Source of the DNA: Actinomycetes bacterium
Lineage (GTDB): Bacteria; Actinomycetota; Actinomycetes; Mycobacteriales; Micromonosporaceae
Assembly (NCBI GenBank): GCA_021793335.1
Contig: JAJYSW010000026.1
Span: 1-20,020 of the forward strand
Length of the DNA: 20,020 nucleotides
Direction of reading: 5' to 3'
Both the position numbers and the translations under genes were made by a program. Shown here piece by piece: positions 13,657 through 20,020 of the stretch (positions are counted from its first letter, which is position 1; every line of letters begins with the position of its first letter). The notes below the pieces were generated by a model. The model was given only the letters and a program-made list of their open reading frames with translations. It was not told where the DNA came from and did no database searches.

Positions 13657-13737
13657 CGTAATGGTGTCCGGCGCACAGGGCGGTCCCGGTCGCGCACGGT
13701 GTGCGTCCGGCTCGGATTCCGGCCGCGGCGCGGCCGG

Positions 13738-14862
13738 TCAGCGGTGCTCGACACCCGCTTCGATGGCGGCGCGGTAGACCTCGACGACGCGTCCGGCGAC
13801 TTCGGGCCAGTCGTAGCGGCGGACCCACTCGTTCGCACGTTCGACATAGGCGGCTCTGCGGTCGGCATCGTCGAGCAGCCGCGCGGCCTGGGCGGCGAGG
13901 TCGGCGGCGTCGCCGGCGGCGAACAGTCCGCCCGCCTCGCCGTCGTCGAGGACGCTCTTGAACGCCTCGATGTCGCTGGCGAGCACGCAGGTCCCGGCGG
14001 CCATGGCCTCGGTGAGGATCATTCCGAACGATTCGCCGCCGGTGTTGGGGGCGACGTAGAGGTCGACTCCGGCGAGCATGCTCGCCTTCTCCTCATTGGC
14101 GACCGCGCCGAGGAAGTGGATGCGTTCGGCCAGGGCCGGGTCGAGTCCGGCGAGGGCGGCCTCGGGGTCACCGCGGCCGACGACGAGCAGGTGCAGGTCG
14201 GGCCGGTCGGCGGCGAGGCGCGCGAAGGCGTCGCGGAGGATGCCGAAGCCCTTGCGGCTTTCGTTGTAGCGGCCCATGAATCCGATGGTGGGCCCCTCGG
14301 GTCTGGATTCGAGGGGGGCGGCCTTGCGGTAGAAGGCGACGGGGACGCCGTTGGGAATTTCCACGGCGCCGCCGCCGAGGTGCTCCACTTGGACTTTCCT
14401 GGCATAGGGGCTGACGGCGATGCGCGCCGAGAGGTTCTCCAGGACCAGCTGCGCCATGTTCTTCCCGGCTGCGAGCATCCGTGAACGGGTGATGGCGGTG
14501 TGGAAGGTGGCCACGACCGGGCAGCGGGCGGTGAGCACGGCCAGGCACGACAGGCTCGGGGTGAGCGGTTCGTGGACGTGGACGACGTCGAAGTCGCCGC
14601 TCAGGCACCAGCGGCGCACGCGGGCCGCCGAGCGCGGCCCGAAGGCGAGGCGGGCGATGGAGCCGTTATAGGGCACCGCGACGGCCTTGCCGCCGGGGAC
14701 GACGTAGTCGGGCAGGTCGGCGGTCTCGGTGGCGGGGGCGAGCACGGACACGGCGTGGCCGGCGTCGATGAGCGTCTCGGCGAGGTCGCGGATGTGGAAC
14801 TGGACGCCGCCGGCCACATCGAAGGAGTACGGGCTCACGATCCCGACGCGCAGATCGCCCAT
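13738..14862 (-). CDS. pimA: Phosphatidyl-myo-inositol mannosyltransferase PimA
   Basis: PimA transfers the first mannose from GDP-mannose to phosphatidylinositol on the inner face of the cytoplasmic membrane. The 374-aa protein is a two-domain GT4 glycosyltransferase. It has the acceptor loop GGVQ (18-21), H121 in TFHT (PimA H118), R198 and K204 in GRYNESRKG (R196/K202) and the EX7E motif E277-E285 in GESFGMILTEAM. All line up with mycobacterial PimA with offsets of 2-3. Its ATG (14860-14862) overlaps the acyltransferase stop as TGATG, so translation is coupled. The order pgsA-acyltransferase-pimA is the conserved PIM locus, which supports this assignment over a generic GT4 enzyme. Confidence 0.95.
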   Translation of the reverse strand: MGDLRVGIVSPYSFDVAGGVQFHIRDLAETLIDAGHAVSVLAPATETADLPDYVVPGGKAVAVPYNGSIARLAFGPRSAARVRRWCLSGDFDVVHVHEPLTPSLSCLAVLTARCPVVATFHTAITRSRMLAAGKNMAQLVLENLSARIAVSPYARKVQVEHLGGGAVEIPNGVPVAFYRKAAPLESRPEGPTIGFMGRYNESRKGFGILRDAFARLAADRPDLHLLVVGRGDPEAALAGLDPALAERIHFLGAVANEEKASMLAGVDLYVAPNTGGESFGMILTEAMAAGTCVLASDIEAFKSVLDDGEAGGLFAAGDAADLAAQAARLLDDADRRAAYVERANEWVRRYDWPEVAGRVVEVYRAAIEAGVEHR

Positions 14863-15758
14863 CAGGATTCCGCGGGGTCGGCGGGGCTGAAATCGGCGGA
14901 CCAGAACCGCTGGAGCATGTGCCAGTCGGCCGGGTGGGCGCGGATGCCTTCGGCGAAGGCGTCGGCCACGGCCTGGGTGGTGGAGGCGACGCGTTCACGC
15001 AGCCGCCCGGTGCCGGTGTCGACCGGTCCGGTGATGTGGCAGACGGCCCGGTCGGGCTCGTAGTGGATGTGCGCCGCATACAGTGGAACATTGTTCCGGA
15101 TGGCCAGGAGTGCCGGACCGGAGGGGAAGGTGGCGGCCTCGTCGAAGAACTTCACCTCGATGCCGCTGCGGCTCAGGTCACGGTCGGCGACCAGGGCCAC
15201 CACGTGCCCGGCGTCGAGCGCCTCGCCCAGGACCGCCTGCGGGTTGCGATCGCCCCCGGTGGCCGGGACGATCGCCATGCCCAGCGATTCGCGGTAGGCG
15301 AGGAAGCGGCGGAACACGCCTTCGGGTTTGAGGCGTTCGGCGACGGTGGTGAGCGGGTTCCCGGCGATCTGGGGCACCCAGGCTCCGGCGAAGTCCCAGT
15401 TGCCCGAGTGCGGCAGGGCCACGACGCTGCCCTTGCCCGCGGCCGCGCGCTCGGCGATCGGTTCATAGCCGTGCATCGCGAAGCTGCGGTCCAGATCGGC
15501 GCGGCTCATCGAGGGGAGCCGGAACGCCTCCATCCAATATCGGGCGTAGGAGCGCAGGGCGTCGCGCACCAGAGCGTCGCTCGGCTCGCCGTCGACGACG
15601 CGGGCGAGGTTGCGGCGCAGTTGGCGGACGGAGCGGCCGTTCTTCTGCCAGGCACGGTCCGCGCCGCGGCGGAAGAGGGCCTCGGCGGATCGGCGGGGCA
15701 TGAGGCGGACTCCGCGCCAGGCGGCCAGGTAGGCCCATTCATTGAGCTTTTCACGCAT
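14862..15758 (-). CDS. Phosphatidylinositol mannoside acyltransferase (PatA/LpxL-HtrB family)
   Basis: This enzyme probably acylates the mannose of PIM1/PIM2 with acyl-CoA, as PatA of mycobacteria does. The 298-aa protein has the catalytic HX4D box as HSGNWD (H117, D122). It also has a downstream DRDLSRSGIEVKFF (192-205) whose E201 matches the second catalytic residue described for PatA. An N-terminal hydrophobic or amphipathic helix (about 7-22) suits membrane association. Its ATG (15756-15758) overlaps the end of pgsA by 8 nt, and its stop overlaps the pimA start. It therefore sits in a tightly coupled pgsA-acyltransferase-pimA operon. The family also includes lipid A acyltransferases, but the context rules that out. 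Confidence 0.93.
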   Translation of the reverse strand: MREKLNEWAYLAAWRGVRLMPRRSAEALFRRGADRAWQKNGRSVRQLRRNLARVVDGEPSDALVRDALRSYARYWMEAFRLPSMSRADLDRSFAMHGYEPIAERAAAGKGSVVALPHSGNWDFAGAWVPQIAGNPLTTVAERLKPEGVFRRFLAYRESLGMAIVPATGGDRNPQAVLGEALDAGHVVALVADRDLSRSGIEVKFFDEAATFPSGPALLAIRNNVPLYAAHIHYEPDRAVCHITGPVDTGTGRLRERVASTTQAVADAFAEGIRAHPADWHMLQRFWSADFSPADPAES

Positions 15759-16380
15759 CGACGCGCTCCTCGGCCGCCTCCAGGGCGGTGCGAGCGTGCA
15801 CGAGGCGCTGGACGACCGTGATCGTCGCCAGCAGCGCCAGCAGCGCCATGCCGGCCTCCATCGCGAAGGGGACGCCGAGGATTTCGACCAGGACGGTCAC
15901 GCCCGCGAGGATGAGGCGCTCGGGCCGCTCGGCGATGCCGACGTCGCACTCGCCGCCGAGGCTCTCGCAGCGGGCCTTGACGTAGGAGACCAGCTGCGAG
16001 GCGATGAGTGCGACCAGGGCCGTCGCGCAGGCGGCGAAGCGCTCCTCGGTGAGCAGCCAATAGGCCAGGCCGGCCAGCATCGCGCCGTCGGCGATTCGGT
16101 CGCAGGTGGAGTCCAGGAGAGCGCCGAAGCGGGAGGTGGTGCCCTTGACGCGGGCGATCGCGCCATCGAGCAGGTCGGTGAAGGCGGTGAGCGTGATCAC
16201 CACCAGTCCGGCTACCAGGTGCCCCTGGGACAGCAGCAGGATCGAGGCGGCCACGATGACGACGGTGCCGGCGACGGTGACGGCATTGGCGGACACGCCG
16301 ACGCGGATGAGGGCCTTCGCCACGGCGTCGATATAACGCCGTAGCCCCGCGCGTCCAGAGGTCCGAAGGAACTTCGCCAT
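15751..16380 (-). CDS. pgsA: CDP-alcohol phosphatidyltransferase, likely phosphatidylinositol phosphate synthase
   Basis: This enzyme joins CDP-diacylglycerol to an alcohol phosphate. In this locus of actinobacteria the product is phosphatidylinositol phosphate, made from inositol 3-phosphate. The 209-aa integral membrane protein has about six helices. The complete family signature D-x2-D-G-x2-A-R-x8-G-x3-D-x3-D is met by D69, D72, G73, A76, R77, G86, D90 and D94. The ATG (16378-16380) has AGGAG three nt upstream. It lies 87 nt after the HIT gene and overlaps the acyltransferase, which points to PIM synthesis. The name pgsA is traditional, and a phosphatidylglycerophosphate synthase is the alternative. 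Confidence 0.93.
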   Translation of the reverse strand: MAKFLRTSGRAGLRRYIDAVAKALIRVGVSANAVTVAGTVVIVAASILLLSQGHLVAGLVVITLTAFTDLLDGAIARVKGTTSRFGALLDSTCDRIADGAMLAGLAYWLLTEERFAACATALVALIASQLVSYVKARCESLGGECDVGIAERPERLILAGVTVLVEILGVPFAMEAGMALLALLATITVVQRLVHARTALEAAEERVDA

Positions 16381-16467
16381 GATCTCCTGTTTTCTCGGCG
16401 TCGCCCGATGGGTGCGTGGGCACTGGGCTGGTGGTGGGTGCGCCTCGACTCTATAATGCCCGCGCGC

Positions 16468-17013
16468 TCAGGGCCGTCCCCAGGCGGCGGCCAGGTCGGC
16501 CCGGGTATCGGCCAGCAGCTGCGGGAGGGTCTTGGTGCGGCCGATGATCGGCATGAAGTTCGCATCGCCGCCCCATCTGGGCACGACGTGCTGGTGGAGA
16601 TGCCCGGCGATGCCGGCGCCGGCGACTTGGCCCTGGTTCATGCCGATGTTGAATCCGTGGGCGCCCATCGAGGCGCGGATGACCCGCATCGCCTCCTGCG
16701 TGAGCGAGCCCATCTCGGCGACCTCGTCGAGGTCGAGATCGGTGTAGTCGGGGACGTGCCGCAGCGGCACCACCATGAGGTGTCCGGAGTTGTACGGGAA
16801 CTTGTTCATGACGACGTACATGGTGCGGCCCCGCGCGACTATGAGTCCCTCGGCATCGTCGAGCTTGGGGATCTCGCAGAACGGACACCCCTCGATATCG
16901 GAGTCGTCACCGGTCGGCTTGCCCTCGCCTTTGATGTAGGACATCCGGTGGGGCGTCCACAGTCGCTCGTATTCGTCGGGGACACCGGCTCCTTCGGATG
17001 CAACTTGACTCAC
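16468..17013 (-). CDS. HIT-family nucleotide hydrolase/phosphorylase
   Basis: This is a histidine-triad protein that probably acts on diadenosine polyphosphates or other nucleotides. The 181-aa sequence carries CPFC (43-46), half of a zinc site. The triad H138-L-H140-Q-H142-V-V makes H140 the catalytic nucleophile. Conserved stretches also include NKFPYNSGHLMVVPLRHV (70-87). Size and CPFC are typical of the actinobacterial protein always found between thrS and pgsA and often labelled Ap4A phosphorylase. Its real substrate is uncertain. The start is GTG 17011-17013. It has no Shine-Dalgarno site, but a -35/-10 pair places transcription at the start codon. Confidence 0.94.
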   Translation of the reverse strand: MSQVASEGAGVPDEYERLWTPHRMSYIKGEGKPTGDDSDIEGCPFCEIPKLDDAEGLIVARGRTMYVVMNKFPYNSGHLMVVPLRHVPDYTDLDLDEVAEMGSLTQEAMRVIRASMGAHGFNIGMNQGQVAGAGIAGHLHQHVVPRWGGDANFMPIIGRTKTLPQLLADTRADLAAAWGRP

Positions 17014-17020
17014 GGGGACG

Positions 17021-17049
17021 ATCCTAGGCCACCGGTGTCACGGCGTCGA
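17021..17049 (-). promoter_or_regulatory. Promoter for a leaderless HIT-pgsA-pimA transcript
   Basis: On the minus strand TCGACG (17044-17049), a 17-nt spacer and TAGGAT (17021-17026) form a good actinobacterial promoter. The -10 ends 7 nt before the GTG at 17013, so the transcript should begin at or within one base of the start codon. It is the best promoter match in the window. Confidence 0.55.
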
Positions 17050-17123
17050 CTGCGATGAACGGCGCCGGCGGGACGGGCCGCCGGTCTCAGCATCCGGGAG
17101 GACGGCGCGGGCTCGGTGCCGAA

Positions 17124-17142
17124 CACGCGCCGCCTCCGCGTG
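17124..17142. terminator. Small hairpin after thrS
   Basis: CACGCG (17124-17129) and CGCGTG (17137-17142) form a 6-bp stem with a 7-nt loop, starting 8 nt after the thrS stop on the minus strand. No T-run follows. It is a weak candidate for ending thrS transcription before the HIT promoter. Confidence 0.3.
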
Positions 17143-17150
17143 CACGGCCG

Positions 17151-19175
17151 CTACTCCCCCGCCGCCGAAGGGCCCGCATTGGTGCGGGACTCGACGATGT
17201 CGACGACGTGGGCGATCGCCTCGTCGACCGGGACGCCATTGCGCTGGGAGCCGTCCCGGTATCGGAAGGAGACCGTCCCGGCGGACTGGTCGTCATCGCC
17301 GGCGATGACCATGAACGGGATCTTCTGGAGCTGGGCGTTGCGGACCTTCTTCTGCATCCGGTCGTCCGAGTGGTCGACCTCGCCGCGGACGCCCCGCTCG
17401 CGCAGCCTCGCGAAGAAGCCGTCGAGGTAGTCGGCGTTCTCGTCGCGCACCGGGATGCCGACGGCCTGCACGGGGGCCAGCCAGGCCGGGAACGCGCCGC
17501 TGTAGTGCTCGGTGAGCACGCCGAAGAACCGCTCGATGGAGCCGAACAGGGCGCGGTGGATCATGACCGGACGCTGCCGGGACCCGTCGGCGGCCGCGTA
17601 CTCCAGCTTGAACAGCTCGGGTTCGAAGAAGTCCAGCTGGATGGTCGACATCTGCCAGGTCCGGCCGATGGCGTCCTTCGCCTGCACGGAGACCTTCGGG
17701 CCGTAGAAGGCCGCGCCGCCGGGATCGGCCACCAGGTCGAGACCGGAGGAGGCGGCGACCTCGGCCAGGATCTGCGTGGCCTCGTCCCAGTCGGCGTCGC
17801 CGCCGACGTACTTCTCCGGGTCCTTGGTGGACAGTTCGAGGTAGAAGTCGTCGAGCCCGTAGTCCTTGAGCAGGTCCAGCACGAACTGGAGGACCGAGGA
17901 CAGCTCCTCGCCCATTCGTTCCCTGGTGGTGTAGATGTGGGCGTCGTCCTGGGTGAAGCCGCGCGCGCGGGTGAGCCCGTGGACCACGCCGGATTTCTCG
18001 TACCGGTAGACCGACCCGAACTCGAACAGCCGCAGCGGCAGCTCACGGTACGAGCGTCCCCTGGAGGCGTAGATCAGGTTGTGCATCGGGCAGTTCATCG
18101 GCTTGAGGTAGTACTCGGCGCCCTCCAGCTCCATGGGCGGGAACATGCCCTCGGCATACCACTCCAGGTGCTTGGAGGTCTCGAACAGCTGCCGCTTGGT
18201 GATGTGCGGGGTGTTCACGAACGAGTACCCGCCCTCCACGTGCTTGCGGCGCGAGTAGTCCTCCATGATCATGCGGACGACCCCGCCGTTGGGGTGGAAC
18301 ACCGGCAGGCCCGAGCCCAGCTCTTCGGGGAAGCTGAACAGGTCCAGTTGCTGGCCCAGCTTGCGGTGGTCGCGCTTGGCGGCCTCCTCCAGGCGCTGGA
18401 GGTACTCCTTCTGCTCGGCCTTGGTGGGCCAGGCGGTCCCGTAGATCCGCTGGAGCTGCGGGTTCTTCTCAGAGCCCATCCAATAGGCGGCGGCCGAACG
18501 CATGACCTTGACCGCCCCGATGAGCCTGGTCGAAGGCAGGTGCGGGCCGCGGCACAGGTCCGACCAGCGCCGCTCACCGGTCTTGGGGTCGACGTTGTCA
18601 TAAGCGGTGAGCTCACCGCCGCCGACCTCCATGACCTCGTCGGCGTCGGCGCCCTCGCCCTTGGTCTCGATCAGTTCGAGCTTGTAGGGCTCGTTCGCCA
18701 GTTCGGAGCGGGCCTCGTCGAGCGAGTCGTACTTGCGCCGATGGAACGTCTGCCCCTGCTTGATGATCTGAAGCATTCGCTTCTCGATCTGTTTGAGATC
18801 CTCGGGAGTGAACGGCTCGTCGACGTCGAAGTCGTAGTAGAAGCCGTCGGCGATCGGCGGCCCGATGCCGAGCTTGGCCTCGCGGAGCTCCTGCACGGCC
18901 TGCGCCATGACGTGCGCGGCCGAGTGGCGCATCACGCTGAGCCCGTCGGGGCTGTTCAGCGGTACCGGCCAGACCTCGGTATCGGCTTCGGGGGCCCAGG
19001 CGAGGTCGCACAGGCGGCCCTCGGGGTCGCGGACGACGACGATCGCGTTCGGGCCGTGAACGGGCAGGCCGGCCTCGGCCACCGCTTCGGCGCACGTGGT
19101 GCCGGCCGTCACCTGGAGCGGTTCGGTCGCGCTCGCGATGGCGGCTGGACTGGTGTTCGGCGCTGCGGATGCCAC
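17151..19175 (-). CDS. thrS: Threonine--tRNA ligase
   Basis: This cytoplasmic class II synthetase charges tRNA-Thr. With the start used here it has 674 aa, within the usual range. Domains in order are an N-terminal TGS domain (about 20-80), the editing domain with HSAAH (84-88) and DLCRGPH (206-212), the catalytic core (about 285-560) and the anticodon-binding domain (about 567-674). The three zinc ligands are C362 (MNCPMH), H413 (DDAH) and H540 (VMIHRA). The motif 2 region carries RYEKSGVVHG. The frame is open to 19319, but GTG 19173-19175 follows GAGGGAGAACC directly, and upstream residues are not family-like. ATG 19218-19220 is a less likely alternative. A 137-nt gap separates it from the HIT gene. 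Confidence 0.97.
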   Translation of the reverse strand: MASAAPNTSPAAIASATEPLQVTAGTTCAEAVAEAGLPVHGPNAIVVVRDPEGRLCDLAWAPEADTEVWPVPLNSPDGLSVMRHSAAHVMAQAVQELREAKLGIGPPIADGFYYDFDVDEPFTPEDLKQIEKRMLQIIKQGQTFHRRKYDSLDEARSELANEPYKLELIETKGEGADADEVMEVGGGELTAYDNVDPKTGERRWSDLCRGPHLPSTRLIGAVKVMRSAAAYWMGSEKNPQLQRIYGTAWPTKAEQKEYLQRLEEAAKRDHRKLGQQLDLFSFPEELGSGLPVFHPNGGVVRMIMEDYSRRKHVEGGYSFVNTPHITKRQLFETSKHLEWYAEGMFPPMELEGAEYYLKPMNCPMHNLIYASRGRSYRELPLRLFEFGSVYRYEKSGVVHGLTRARGFTQDDAHIYTTRERMGEELSSVLQFVLDLLKDYGLDDFYLELSTKDPEKYVGGDADWDEATQILAEVAASSGLDLVADPGGAAFYGPKVSVQAKDAIGRTWQMSTIQLDFFEPELFKLEYAAADGSRQRPVMIHRALFGSIERFFGVLTEHYSGAFPAWLAPVQAVGIPVRDENADYLDGFFARLRERGVRGEVDHSDDRMQKKVRNAQLQKIPFMVIAGDDDQSAGTVSFRYRDGSQRNGVPVDEAIAHVVDIVESRTNAGPSAAGE

Positions 19176-19230
19176 GGTTCTCCCTCGGTCGCTCGGCCGG
19201 GTCTGCTCCCGGCGCTGCATATTCGCGTCA

Positions 19231-19261
19231 ATGGTAGTCGCCGACGCCGAAGGGACTCCAA
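19231..19261 (-). promoter_or_regulatory. Candidate thrS promoter
   Basis: TTGGAG (19256-19261) and TACCAT (19231-19236) are separated by 19 nt on the minus strand and would give a leader of about 49 nt carrying GAGGGAG before the GTG start. Spacing is long and the match is moderate. I see no T-box-like leader. Confidence 0.3.
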
Positions 19262-19335
19262 CGCGTTGCCGGCACGTCCGCCTCCCCGGGGAACGCTCCG
19301 CCGCGGGGCGCGGCCCCATCCCGCCGGGCGCGGCG

Positions 19336-20020
19336 TCAGAGGGTCAGGACGATCTTGCCCAAGTGCCCGCCCGCGCCCATGACGCGGTGGGCCTCGTCGG
19401 CTTCGGTCAAAGGCATGCGGGTGGTGACCACCGGTGTGATCGCACCGCTGTCGAGGGCGGGCCAGATGTGCTCGAAGACCTCGGCGATGATCCGGTGGCG
19501 CTGTTCGAGCGGACGACCTCGCAGCGTGGTGCCCGAGACGGTGTGGCGTTTGGCCAAGAGCCGGCCCAGGTCGATCTCGGTGGTGCGCCCCTGCTGCAAT
19601 CCGATGACGACCAGCCGCCCATCGGGGGCGAGGGCCTTGAGGTTGCCCTCGAAATACGCCGCACCGATGATGTCCAAAATGGTGTCGGCGCCGCCCGCCG
19701 CCCGCAGTTCCGCGACGAAGTCCTCGTGGCGGTAGTCCAAGACGTGTTCGGCTCCGAACGCTTCGAGTTCCGCTGCGAACTCCGCTCGTGCGGTGGCCCA
19801 TACCTCGGCGCCGGCGAGCCCGGCGGCGAACTGGATCGCGAAGGTGCCGATGCCGCCCGAGCCGCCGTGGACGAGCACTCTCGGGCGCGCGGGAGCGTCG
19901 AGGAGGTGGCCGAGGTTGGAGTAGACGGTGGCGGCGGCCTCGGGCAGGGCCGCGGCGTCGACCAGGTCGACGCCTTCGGGCTTCGGCGTCACCAGCCCCG
20001 CGTCGACGGCGGCGAACTCG
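19336..20020 (-). CDS. Zinc-independent quinone oxidoreductase-like MDR protein (5' end outside window)
   Basis: This medium-chain dehydrogenase/reductase of the NADPH:quinone oxidoreductase (QOR/PIG3-like) group is truncated by the right edge. The frame continues in phase through 20019 with no start in sight, and about 228 residues are visible. They contain the substrate-side segment VDLVDAAALPEAAATVYSNL, the nucleotide-binding motif HGGSGGIGTFAIQFA, DYRHEDF, the DIIGAAYFEGNLKALAPDG strand-helix region and the GTTLRGRPLEQRHRI box typical of PIG3-like enzymes. The sequence ends with HRVMGAGGHLGKIVLTL, as in that subfamily. No zinc-binding cysteines are visible in this part. The electron acceptor is unknown. 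It ends 160 nt upstream of thrS and may have no functional link to it. Confidence 0.92.
   Translation of the reverse strand, partial: EFAAVDAGLVTPKPEGVDLVDAAALPEAAATVYSNLGHLLDAPARPRVLVHGGSGGIGTFAIQFAAGLAGAEVWATARAEFAAELEAFGAEHVLDYRHEDFVAELRAAGGADTILDIIGAAYFEGNLKALAPDGRLVVIGLQQGRTTEIDLGRLLAKRHTVSGTTLRGRPLEQRHRIIAEVFEHIWPALDSGAITPVVTTRMPLTEADEAHRVMGAGGHLGKIVLTL

Noticed and set aside
16452..16457. Perfect TATAAT on the plus strand just past the HIT gene
   Set aside because: No -35 at suitable spacing, and it would only drive RNA antisense to the HIT gene. The AT-rich patch could equally serve as a minus-strand -10 (TAGAGT/TATAGA) for pgsA, but neither reading is supported further.
1..20020. 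CRISPR arrays, insertion sequences, att sites, rRNA
   Set aside because: No regularly spaced repeats, transposase or integrase motifs, or rRNA-like sequence are visible in the window.

Overview
The window is about 20 kb of high-GC actinobacterial chromosome. The evidence is strongly G/C-biased third codon positions, frequent GTG/TTG starts, a Streptomyces-type subtilisin inhibitor and a phosphatidylinositol-mannoside gene cluster. The genus cannot be read from the sequence. A filamentous actinomycete (Glycomycetales or Micromonosporales-like) is a guess. I see no phage, transposon, CRISPR, tRNA or rRNA.

The backbone runs on the minus strand, so from high to low coordinates: quinone-oxidoreductase-like gene (cut by the right edge), thrS, HIT hydrolase, pgsA, PatA-type acyltransferase, pimA, small LemA-like membrane protein, pdxS, yebC, ruvC, ruvA, ruvB, yajC, secD, secF (cut by the left edge). 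This is the well-known actinobacterial order thrS-HIT-pgsA-acyltransferase-pimA-...-pdxS-pdxT-yebC-ruvCAB-yajC-secDF. It covers threonyl-tRNA charging, inositol lipid and early PIM synthesis, vitamin B6 synthesis, Holliday-junction processing and the accessory Sec motor.

The backbone is broken at two places. Between pdxS and yebC (9.9-12.1 kb), where pdxT is normally found, there are instead two tandem four-helix membrane proteins (+), a 99-aa conserved hypothetical (-) and a secreted SSI-family protease inhibitor (+). Between yebC and ruvC (5.8-8.9 kb) there are a Bcr/CflA-type drug exporter (+), a phosphoribosyltransferase (+) and a dienelactone-hydrolase-like enzyme (-). No pdxT lies in the window.

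Regulatory signals that can be read include three starts preceded by TAGG(A/C)T at 6-7 nt, which suggests leaderless transcripts. A perfect 12-bp palindrome overlaps the presumed -35 of pdxS. There is a 10-bp hairpin in the yebC leader, and there are several strong GC hairpins without U-tracts at gene ends. I did not find a clear new multi-gene system. The best leads are the pdxT replacement, the PRTase/hydrolase pair, the pdxS palindrome and the folded 8.90-9.04 kb intergenic region.
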